NCBI GenBank assembly: GCA_029961685.1
Contig: JARWKL010000005.1
Coordinates: forward strand, 682,001 to 746,000
Reading direction: 5' to 3'
DNA length: 64,000 nucleotides
DNA from: Aristolochia californica
Taxonomy: Eukaryota; Streptophyta; Magnoliopsida; Piperales; Aristolochiaceae
Made by a program: the position numbers and the translations under genes. Under the pieces are notes generated by a model. The model worked only from the letters and a program-made list of their open reading frames with translations. It searched no databases and was not told the DNA's origin. Of this stretch, positions 1 to 12,100 are shown piece after piece; the stretch's first letter is position 1, and every line of letters begins with the position of its first letter.

Positions 1-134
1 GGAGATATTTTTGGGGGCAGGATTGCAGGGCAAGGTCTGGGCCTACTCATTACTAAATTATAAATGACAATTTTGGATCAAACTTAAAAGAAGAAACGTA
101 ATCAAAACATGATATGGTCAAGAGAAGAAATTAC

Positions 135-3100
135 CAGCCACTCCACAGCTGTTTCAAAAGCCCTGTGAACAATAGCAGTCAAACACTGGAAAACAACAGG
201 TAGAAGATTTGGAGTCTTGAGGTACTCAAACACACAACTGAAGGCACTACTGGATGAGGTTAAATTGGATTCCCTATTGATGATTCCACCATTGATGCTA
301 AAACGTATAATCTCAAGAAAGGCCACTGCAAGGAGATAGGTTGACTTCACACCTGTAAAAGCAAAAAATAATAGCATCATGGCGACTGTTATCAAAGTTT
401 CAAAAACACAAGTAACAATAAAATGCTAGCGCAACAAAGAAGCCTAATTTTGTACATGAAGATGATAAAGGTGAAAGCAGTAACTGAATGAAATATACTA
501 AGAGAAAAGGACATTTTCCAAGTTGATTCGAACAGCAGTTGGAGAAAATTCAGTATTCAGTGAGTTATTTTGAGTTTCGTTTTTTAAACCAAACAGATAA
601 ATAGGGTCAAGAAGTGCTAAAGTATAAAAGTTTTAGCCTCATAAACTGACCTTCACAGTACATTCTTCTACACACTCTAGGCTAATAATTGACCTGGCTT
701 GCCATATTATAGAGGAAGTGAGACTTAGATAGCCCCAAAATAACTGGGATCTTGGTGGGTACAAAGCCACATCATCCTGTACTTGTACATGTGCTCCACG
801 TCTCAGGTTAGTCACTTGAGAATGAAAGAAGTTATTATTGGAGTATAATTCAACATTCATTTAAGCTTGGAAAATCTTTAGTTTATTAGTTGAGAAGAGG
901 TCTCCTAGCTTCATCCTATCATTTTGAAGGAACCAACCCAACTGCAACATGGCATCAGAACATATCCAAGTCATGTATTTGTTCTATGCAGCCAATTTGT
1001 GTTATTTGAGGTTTGTATCCACATATTCTTCACAACCAGAGGCAGATTTTGTGTTTAAGCAAAGTCATGAGGGCCAGTATTGGTTGCCAAAAAGACTGAC
1101 CATTTCATACTTGAAATTGTACTTCAGGTTAACTGTCTCCAAGTAGAAAAGGTATTGTGAGGAATAGTTACCCATAGGTGGGGCTTGAAGTGATCGAATG
1201 TTTATCAGTTGGGAACACACCTACTCCTCAATGTGCGGCTAGTATTGCAGTGAAAATTGAAAGCTATTGAAGGATAATTCCTTTGGAGAGGATCCTCAAA
1301 TAGTTTCAAGCATCATTCATTAAACTGGACTGAGGTGTGCCCCTCCAAGCACTCTGGTGATCTCAAGATAAAGAAGATCAATCAAAAGAACGAGGCATTG
1401 CCAAATAGATTTGGAGATATGGAAATCAATGCAGTGCTCTGCGAAGAAAGGCTATTGGGCCAAAGATAAATATAACGACCACCATCGGCCCCCTCCCATT
1501 TCCATTGCCAGATGGACTTCACCTCTTTGGAGAAATCACCAACTTAATAAGGCAATAACAGCATGAGTCCGCTTCAGAGTTCAATCAGATACAAAAGTGA
1601 GATTTTGGCAAGATCACTGGGTTGAGTGGACAATTTTAGCTGTTGATTATCCGGAGCTTTATTCTATTGCTAGAGATCAAGATATTCTGTAAGCTAATGT
1701 TAAAACTGAGGGATGCATTGTGAATCTCAAAGGAAATTCAAACTGTTTAGAAGCCTTAGCTGCCAAAAATCTTATGGAGGTTCTTGCTGGCCACTACCTT
1801 TAAAGACATGGAGAAGACATCATCTGGAAATGGGAGTCTTATTGCAATTTTTAGTTTCCTCTCTATAAACAATCTCTGCCTTCCACTGCCACAGTTCACA
1901 AGTTGCTGCAACAGTTTGGAAGTTTTTGAGCCAACCCAAGAGCCTTGTCTTTAATTGGTGTGTCATCAAGAATAAGATCCTCACTTATGATAACATTCGT
2001 AGAAGGGGTAACATGAACACCAATGACCTTTGTAGACTGTGTGATGAAGTAGATCAGACTGCTGATCACTTGCTGTTCCCTTGCTCTTTCACTGCTCAAA
2101 TTTGGTACCGTATGCTTCAGCTTTTCAAAATTAGCACTTGTCTTTACCCCTCTTTTACTGCTCAGATTTGGTACCATATGCTTCAGCTTTTCAAAAATAG
2201 CACTTGTGTTTACCCTTCTTTTACTAACTGGATTCTTCATAATGCTTTTATCTATCTTCCTCCTCTGGAAAGATGCTTTGGGAGACCGTGTTGGTCATCA
2301 TTCCTTGGTGTTTATGGACAGAGAAGGCCAAAAGGGATTTTCAAGGAAGGATGAAAAGTTATGATTCACTAATGGATAAGGCAGTTGCAGACCAGATTAT
2401 TAATATCACTATCTCTTGGTTCATCTCCCTTGAGCTATTTGATGATATTCATTGCACTAGCCTTAAAAATAGCTGGGTTCATGTTGCTGCCCACTTCCGG
2501 CCTCAGAAGGTCCCTCCCCTGTTTGTTTGGACTCCACCTGCATCAAACTATATCACACTCAATTTTGACAGCTCCTCGCTTGGTAATCCTGCTTCCTCCG
2601 GCTTTCAGGGCGTTTTAGAAATACCATGGATGAAAATCTCACTACTTACGCTGGCTCCCTCGGCTCCGGGGTCTCGACCGTTGCAGAGCTTCATGCTCTT
2701 AAACACTGCTTGCTGATTTTCAGGAGCAAATTTCATGGGCAGCTCCATGTTGAAGGGGACTCAAGTAAAGTCAGTGCTTGGTGCTTGGGTATCAAGGATC
2801 CACCTTGAAGTCTCTGGTCCACCATCTTTGAAATTCAAGATAGCTCGTTGTATTGTGTAAATGGACTCCTATCCATAGATCTGTCAATTTTACTGCTTAT
2901 GTTCTTGCAGAGGGGGTTTCTCTTCAATCGCTCATCTGTCTTTAATTAAAACACCTTTTTCTCCCAAAAAAAGGGCAAGGCTATGCAAACTTCCATTAAT
3001 TGGTTGTGAATGAAAAAGAATTTCTCAAGTTTAGTAGCTCATACATATGGGAGAAGAGGTTACATATTGCATCGCTTAGACCAGAAAAATCGCATTGCTT

Positions 3101-6100
3101 TACAACCAGCAACCCTCTCCCTTATAATTCCATTGAGCTCAATATTGATGGAAGGGGTATTTTTCATGACCATAAGGAAGGAAGCTCATTTCATGTGCCG
3201 GACCTCCCAGTCAATCAGACTATCTATCAGCTGAAACTCGCGGCTTACTCCATTAAATTTGAATTCACAAAGATAATTTTAGAGAGCCTACTGTAGTGGA
3301 AGGAGACTCATCTTCGGTGAGAAGTTGGGGCAAAAATCATTCTGCTCCACCTTGGAGGCTGCTGACCCAAATGGAGGAGGTTTTTTATCTAGTTGAGTCT
3401 ATGGGCATTTCCTGGTTCCACATTCCCAGATCTACTAACACTGCTGCAGTCAATCTTGCTAAGGAAGGCATTGACCTTGCAGAGCTCACTATTAGACAAA
3501 TCTGATCGATTTTCTTCATGTAACAGTGTTTAAATTATTATTTCTTGTCATTTAAGTGGCTTCCCTCTTTCTGTTCTGAGACGCCTTTGTACTCCTTTCC
3601 TCTGAATAAATTTTTCTCATATGCTATTCCAAAAAAAACGAAAAGAGGAACCAGCTCAACTTCCACAAAGGATAAAGCTCAATGATAATGATGAAAATCT
3701 AGCAAACACTACCATAGTCTGAAACAAAGTAAAAATGTGGTATTGACAGATATTTGACAATATTTCAGGGGCAATGATTAGAAGCAATTGGAAAATTGTA
3801 GCTAACCTCTCAACCCACAAGCAGCCTAGTGTTTCTTCATAGCCCCCTCCTGATCAAAGAACCATTAAATTGAACTTTGAAGGCTGCTCCTGGAACAAAC
3901 CAGCCAGCAGGTTATGAGGGTATTTTTCACTGGCCTGATGGATCTGTTGTTCTCTCGAAATCTGGCTCTTTAGGTCACACCCACTCAGTATCAGTGGACC
4001 TTCATGCTGAGCTCCATGGTTTGCACATTTACCACTCTCATTTTACTGCTCCTCTTGACATTGAAAGAGATTCTAAAGCTGCTTTTAGTCGGAGCAACTA
4101 TTTGAAATGTTTTTCATGAGATATGTAATTTGTCTCATCTTGTTGTAATGAAATGTTGTTGTTGTTAATGGGTCTGCTAAAAGTATTTCTAATTGTTTTG
4201 CTAAGGAGGGGATTGGTCACCAATCTCTCATTGTTATAACCAATACCCTCATGATGGTAACATCTGTCGGTAACTCGGAAGCAATGAGGTGACGCCCGAA
4301 GGAACATGAGGAGGAAACGTCGTCGCTCGAGAAGACTCTACACCCGACTTTCTCCTAGGCAGCAAGGGGGCAGGTGAAAGACTCGCATCGACCTCCTCTC
4401 CCCGGAATAGCCGACGCAGTGGAGAATCCAGTTACAAGGACTCATCAGAGGCACGAAGACCGAGGCAAATCGCCGGCAACAGAGGAGGATGGTCCCTGGA
4501 GCACGGCAAAAGGAAGATCAGAGGGAAGGAAAGGAAACTTCAAGACGGGAGGCTCATCATGGATATACGGCAACTCTGAGATCACACTGGCCCTAAACCA
4601 AGGGTGAATTGCCAAGGTAATCCGAATCACGATGCGGAACAGGCGAAGAAGCTCCTTCATCTTGATCCCTTTGGCCTCTGTCTCGGATTTCGCTCAATGC
4701 CTGGAGGAGGGAGATTCTGGAAGTGCTCCTAGACTTCGTGAAATCATAATCAGGGGGATATCTTTCTCCCTTTCCGTATTCAGAAAAAAAGGGATTAAAG
4801 AGCTCAAGATACCAGCGAAGAGGGCTTACAATCAAGGGGCGCGTCTACCTACCAGAAACTCTCGGGCAATCTCAGTGCTGGAAAGAGTTGCGAAACTTGA
4901 TCCTGGCCATCGGGTAGAAGTATGTTGAGTTTCCCATATGCCGATAAATGCCAAAACTCATCCCCCTCCCAGAAAAGACCTCTGGCATTTCCCCCCCTTT
5001 CCAGCTCCCATCTCGAAAAACCCAACCCCTAAACCACCACTCTCCATATCACCCCTCCAGAAAATACCCCAAACGTCTGCCCAGATCCCGATCATAAACT
5101 TGCCCCCCGACATCTTCGAAAATGGGAAACAAAAGCTCAGCGCCGGATTAATCGTGGAATCCTCCTCTAAAAGATGGAACAACACTAGCCTCATGCTTTG
5201 GTTCGGCAAGTCCTTCATGCTTCAGCCCATGGTAGCGTGGATGGAACCTCGGAAATGACTGGTTCTCCCCAAAACGAGGGAGGAGACAGAAGAAATCATG
5301 GAGAATAGGAAATGGCTACAAGAAGAGGAATTATTTGTATCGAAGTGGGAAGAAACTCCGGTATGCCAGCCTCTAGGCCAATGGGTTTCGATCCGAGGTC
5401 TCCCGATTGAGTTATGGTCGAACGAGGTGTTCAATAAAGTATTTAACACATTCGGAAGGATCATTCAGTGGTCGGACACCACATCGGAGGGTTCAAAGCT
5501 CGACATTGCGATGGCATTTGTCAACCCAAACTCCCGTTGGAGAGAGCCTTGTTTTCAAAAATTAATTTTCGGTGGTGATTTCGTGTGGATAGAGGTGTCC
5601 TTCGGGGAACTCTGTATATACTGAGACCACCGGAATGTCGTCGGACGCGAAAGAGAAGCAACACGCCAGAGGTCACAGCTTATGTGAGTCCCGGACGAGT
5701 TAACTCAGGGGACACCAGACAGGATCCCTCCCGCTCAGGTGAGTCCACGTCACTACCGAGTTTTGACTTAGACTCAAACTCGAAGGTAAACTCAGAGAGT
5801 AGTTTTTCGAGAAATATTTCTATCCCGAGAATCGAAGCGTGCATGTCAGAAGATTTTAAATTAATCCCGGATTCCCAATCTAGAAAAACTGGCTCTGTGT
5901 CAGAAATTTTAAAGCCAGTCCCAAATTCCCAAAAAGGAAAAATGGTAGCATGTCAGGCATCCCATCCAGCCTGTCCCTCATGGTCTCCAACGTATCCCCA
6001 TTCAAAATATCTCAAAAATCAAATCTGACGAGTCAAGAGTGTATCCCAAGGTCTGATCTCATCTCGGAAATCGAGTCTACCCCAAATTCAAATTTAAATA

Positions 6101-9100
6101 CTCAATCCCCATTCAAAATATTTCAAATCTCAAATCTGAAGAGTCAAATGTGTATCCCGAGGTCTGACCTAGTCTCGGAAATCGAGTCCACCCCTATTTC
6201 AAATTTAAATTATGGCGTCCAGAATGAGAGTGAGTCAGACCCCACCTTCACTTTATAGAACTCCAATACTGACTCCTCTCGTACTACGAACAGTCCTTTG
6301 TCTGGAAAGTCTGCTCATTCAGCTTTTTCAAACCCCGAAAATACTCTCTCCCCTATTTCCACCTCATTCTTCTCGTCTTTTCCCAAACCCCTCACAAACC
6401 CCTGTCTAAACCTCTCTTCCAGAAAGGGCCTCCCAATGTTTCTGCCTCGTATCAAGAGACAAATGCGCAGGTTCTGAGTATATCCGGTGGCTACAAGCAC
6501 GCTGATGATCTCGAAAACAAAAAAAGGCAAAAGGAGAGGTTTAATCTGAACCTCGAACCAAGCACCTGGCATGGTTGTCAGCTTGAGGGCCCAACAATCC
6601 TCTCGGGGTCTGATACCTTGAGCACCGAGATCACAGGGAGTCATCATGAAAATGGATCTAATTCTGTCTCTTTTGGGGAATGGACTGAGCATATGTCCAG
6701 AGCCGCTCTCACGGATTTAAGCTTTCGCCCTACTCCTGTGAGCAAGACTTCGTCCCTTCGAGAACAGAAAGGCCGACGGACTCCACCCCACCTCAGTGCA
6801 CTCACATGGAGCCTGATCAGCCGGACCTTCCAAACCCAGAAAAATCCCCCCTTCATCCACTCCTAGTCTCTCCACCTATCCTAGCTACATATCAAAGAAG
6901 AAGAAGGCATTTGGAAACTGATTTACCGAAGAGAGAATCTACTCGGCTTGCTGAGAGGAAGAATATGGCTCAACTCCCCCCCCCCCCCCCCCCCTCCAAA
7001 TGACATATCTACTCGTCTTGTGGAGGAACTCCAAGTGGAGCGTCATAAATATGACGAACAGACATGGCAAAACATGATGCGATTGGCGCGCCTTATGGGT
7101 GTTGTTTACCAAAGGTCAACTGCCTGGGAACAGTATTACATCGGGAGTCCAAAACCGAGGTAGCAAATGATCTTGCTATCTTGGAATGTCAGAGGAATTG
7201 GTGTTGTCCGGAAGCGCGGCATGATATCAAGCTTCCTTTCTCAATTCAAGCCTTCTATAGTTATCTTCCAAGAAACAAAGTGCCAAGAGATGACAAATGC
7301 CATTGCCAAGGAGCTCTGGTCGTGCCCCTCAATTAAGTGGGCAGCTGTGAATGCTATTGGCCACTCCGGAGGTATATTTGTAGCCTGGGACTCGGCTAAT
7401 TATGACTTTATTAATATCATTGAGGGCCGTTTTTCGCTGGGTATTGAATTTAGAGACCTCTCCTCCGGCAGAAGTTGGTGTGTGGGCGGAGTGTATGGTT
7501 CAACCAGATACAGGGATCAAAGCCTTTTCAAGGAAGAGCTCAATTCGCTTCAGTAGAATTGGAATATCCCGTAGATCATTGTAGGGGATTTCTATGCTAT
7601 CAGATATTGTCATGAGAAGAAGCCCTCGTTAGTCCGAATTTCGTCCTCTATGGGAGGCTTCTCAGATTTCATTGGCGGGTGTGGGCTAAATGAGATTCTC
7701 TTATCCAGGAAGAACTACATGTGGACTAATGGCCAGCAGCAGCCCATATTATCAAAATTGGACCGTTTCTTGGCTTGCCATGACTGGCTGCAGATGTTTG
7801 GGAATGTCACGGGGAGAGTTCTCAATAAGGTAGGTTCTGACCATTGGCCTATCCTGCTGACTATTGTTTTCGAAAATGGGGGCCCTCACCTTTCCGTTTC
7901 GAAAACTCATGGTTAATGGAGGAAAATTTTGAAGCTCTTATTGATGGTTGGTGGGATGCGGGTACAAGCTTCGGTAGAAGGGAGTGGGCATTCCCTCTAA
8001 AGTTGAGATTCTTAAAAGGAAAATTTGAGTGGGCCACTAGTCGACATGCCTCTATGGTTGCCGAGAAGGGTTCTCTTCTCTCTCAGATCGCGGCTCTGGA
8101 CCTGGTGGAGGAACAAAGGTATTTAAATTCTGATGAGTTTTCGCTCTGAAATTCTCTAAATTATAAACTCAATATTATCCTGCATCAAGAGAAGGTTCGG
8201 TCGAAGCAAATAGCCAGATTTAAATGGCTAAAGGAGGGAGATGCGAATACAAAGTTTTTCCATGTCGTCGCCTCGACAAAGAGGAGATCCAATCGAATTA
8301 CCTCATTATGCATTAATAATGAGGTAACGTCGTGTCGGACCTCAATTACTAATGAGTTGGTTAAGTTTTTTACAGATTTATATTTGGAGGAGTGTACCAA
8401 CAGGCCGAGGTTTCCGCACATTAGCTTCTCTCGTATCTCCACAACAGCTGCCTCACTTATGGAATCTCCTTTCTCTTCGAACGAAACTGAGCGGGCCGTC
8501 TTGGGCATGGAAAGTGACAGGGTCCCGGGCCCTGATGGTTTTAACGGAGACTTTTTGAAAAAGTTTTGGGCCCGTCTTAAGGAAGATATCAACGCTATGA
8601 TCGATGGCATTTTCAGAAATGGCATAACATTCCGCAGCATCGGTGCATCATTTATCACTTTGGTTCCAAAGAAAGCAAGTGTGGAGAAACCAGAGGATTT
8701 TCGCCCTATCAGTCTGGTTACGAGTGCATACAAAATTATTGTGAGAATCCTAGCCCACTGTTTAAAGGTATTGCTCCCCATCGTCATCCACAAAAGGCAA
8801 GGCCTCAAGGGGAGAGAAATTTTAGACTCCACAATGGTCGCGCATGAGCTTATGGACCACTTCAGGCGTAACCAGGACCCGAGAATCGCCCTTAAGCTTG
8901 ATCTTGAAAAAGTTTTTTATAAAGTTAATTGGATCCTGCTTGATGAGACAATGGAAAAAATGTGATTTGGAGAAAAATGGCAATTTTGGATAAGAAGTTG
9001 TTTGGGTTCAGCATCCTACTCCCTGATCCTCAACGGTTCGGTATGTAGATATTTTAAAGGAACTAGGGGAATTAGGCAAGGTGACCCTCTTTCTCCGCTC

Positions 9101-12100
9101 CTATTCAACATAGTAGCAGAATTCCTCTCTACTATGTTCTATTCGGCGGTTAACCTTGGATGGCTCTCCCCAACAAGCCTCCACCAGGCATTTAATATAC
9201 CGATTTTGCAATATGCGGATGATACTATTATTTTTGGAATCGGTGATATGGATAGTGCAATGAGGATAAAAGCAGTATTGGGGCTTTTTGAAATAGCATT
9301 TGGGCAGAAAGTTAATTGGGGGAAGACCTCTCTCATAGGATTTAATGTGGGCCCGAAGAATCTTGCAGAGATGGCAAATTTATTTGGTTGCTCTACGACT
9401 ACTCTTCCAGCAAAATACTTTGGCCTCCCTCTCTTTCATGGGCGTATTTCCCAAAGTTTATGGAACCCAATGGTCGAAAGATTGAATCTCGGTTAGCATA
9501 ACATTCCGCAGCATCGGTGCATCATTTATCACTTTGGTTCCAAAGAAAGCAAGTGTGGAGAAACCAGAGGATTTTCGCCCTATCAGTCTGGTTACGAGTG
9601 CATACAAAATTATTGTGAGAATCCTAGCCCACTGTTTAAAGGTATTGCTCCCCATCGTCATCCACAAAAGGCAAGGCCTCAAGGGGAGAGAAATTTTAGA
9701 CTCCACAATGGTCGCGCATGAGCTTATGGACCACTTCAGGCGTAACCAGGACCCGAGAATCGCCCTTAAGCTTGATCTTGAAAAAGTTTTTTATAAAGTT
9801 AATTGGATCCTGCTTGATGAGACAATGGAAAAAATGTGATTTGGAGAAAAATGGCAATTTTGGATAAGAAGTTGTTTGGGTTCAGCATCCTACTCCCTGA
9901 TCCTCAACGGCTCGGTATGTAGATATTTTAAAGGAACTAGGGGAATTAGGCAAGGTGACCCTCTTTCTCCGCTCCTATTCAACATAGTAGCAGAATTCCT
10001 CTCTACTATGTTCTATTCGGCGGTTAACCTTGGATGGCTCTCCCCAACAAGCCTCCACCAGGCATTTAATATACCGATTTTGCAATATGCGGATGATACT
10101 ATTATTTTTGGAATCGGTGATATGGATAGTGCAATGAGGATAAAAGCAGTATTGGGGCTTTTTGAAATAGCATTTGGGCAGAAAGTTAATTGGGGGAAGA
10201 CCTCTCTCATAGGATTTAATGTGGGCCCGAAGAATCTTGCAAAGATGGCAAATTTATTTGGTTGCTCTACGACTACTCTTCCAGCAAAATACTTTGGCCT
10301 CCCTCTCTTTCATGGGCGTATTTCCCAAAGTTTATGGAACCCAATGGTCGAAAGATTGAATCTCGGTTAGCAACTTGGCAGGGGTGCCTCCTCAGCAAGA
10401 CGGGCAGACTAATCCTCCTTAAGTCATGTATTGCTGGCATCCCAAACTATGCTTTATCCTTTATGCCTTGCCCATCTTCTGTATGCAAAGCCATGGATAA
10501 AATGAAAAGAAGATTCCTCTGGAGAGGATCAAGTGATTCTTTCAAATATCACTTGGTCAAATGGGATGAAGTATGTCCACCTAAGAGTTTGGGTGGATTA
10601 GGGATTCAGAAATCAAAAGAAATGAACAAAGCTTTACTTCTTAAATGGATATGGAAGTTCAACACAAATTCTTCTAATCTTTGGAAGGATATGGTTCGGG
10701 CCAAGCTGGGTTGGAATTCGTCTTGGTGGATGTCCGGAGGAAATCGGAGAGGGTTATCCTCAATATGGAGATCTCTTTACTTGCTTCTTCAGAATTTCTC
10801 CTCAGCCTATAGATTCTTTGTTGGCAGTGACAGATCTCTTAAATTTTGGGATGATCGGTGGATAGGGCAGAAACCTTTGAGGAACACTTTCAGGAATCTT
10901 TTCCCTCTCTCCACACAAAGGGAGATTTTAGTTGTCGATGCCTTTGAAGGGCATGGTATGAACCTACATCCCCGAAGGTGTCTTTCTGATACGAAGGCTA
11001 TGGAAGCAAGCAGTTTATTGGATTCTTTGAATCATGTCAGAATAAGGCCTTCCAATATAGACAAGCTCATTTGGTGGCCTGACAAAAGCGGAAATTTCTC
11101 AGTTTCATCGGCATACAGATACATTAATGGTTGGGATTCAACACAAAGTGAGCACGACATTTACTTCGTTTGGCGTCTTTGTGCCCCTCCAAAGATAAAA
11201 ATTTTCATGTGGATTGTTTGCCAAAGTAAAATTCTTATGGCAGATGTGCTCCGAAAAAGAGGTCACCCATCCATAGACCCACTATGTTTTTTTTGCAACA
11301 CTGAGGCCAAATCCGCCAGCCATACTCTGCTCCTGTGTCAATTCTCATGGAATGTGTGGACCTCTGTTTTATGCAAGTTGGGGTTAAAATTCTTTATATC
11401 TGCTGATCTGATCGGTTTTTGCAAGTCGATCATTCGCTATCCCCTTCCTGGTCACGGTAAAATGATGATCTCAACCCGTACCAGTTTCGTTCCATGGGGG
11501 CTTTGGAATGAACGGAATAGAAGGTGATTTGATGCTAAAAGTGAATCTGAGGCAAGAGTAGCAAAAAAAGTGACGGAGCAAATCTCCACCTGGCTTCTGA
11601 CTAAGAAGCCTTTTTGCTCTTTCAAGGGCACCTCCATTTGAGATAATTGGAGCAATCTGGCAAGGATGCACATTGGGACCAAGGTTCAAGTAATGAAAGA
11701 GTGGACTCCCCCGTAGGTTGGTTACTTAAAATTGAATTTTGATGGTTCTTCTCTTGGCAATCCAGGGATCGCTGGTTTTGGGGGAGTGATTTCGGATCTG
11801 TCTGGAAATCAGTGTTTCTCTTATGCTGGTCCATTAGGCATCTCCGATTCTACATCGGCAGAGTTATATGGCCTTCTTAATGGGCTCCGTGTGTTTAGAG
11901 ACAACTGCAGTGGTCCTATTCACATTGAAGGGGACTCCAAGGTAGTGATTGGTTGGTGCCAGTGTGATTCCCTTCCGCCATGGAGGCATTGGGACATATT
12001 TCAAGAGATTTTAGATATTGCATCATCATTTTCTTGTATTTGGTCTCACATTCCGAGATCTACAAATTGGGCAATAGATGTGCTTGCCAAGCAGGGAGCT

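Noticed and set aside
8185..8832. 215-codon minus-strand frame, with a copy at 9458-9706
   Set aside because: It is the reverse of the LINE reverse transcriptase and appears twice only because that region is duplicated.
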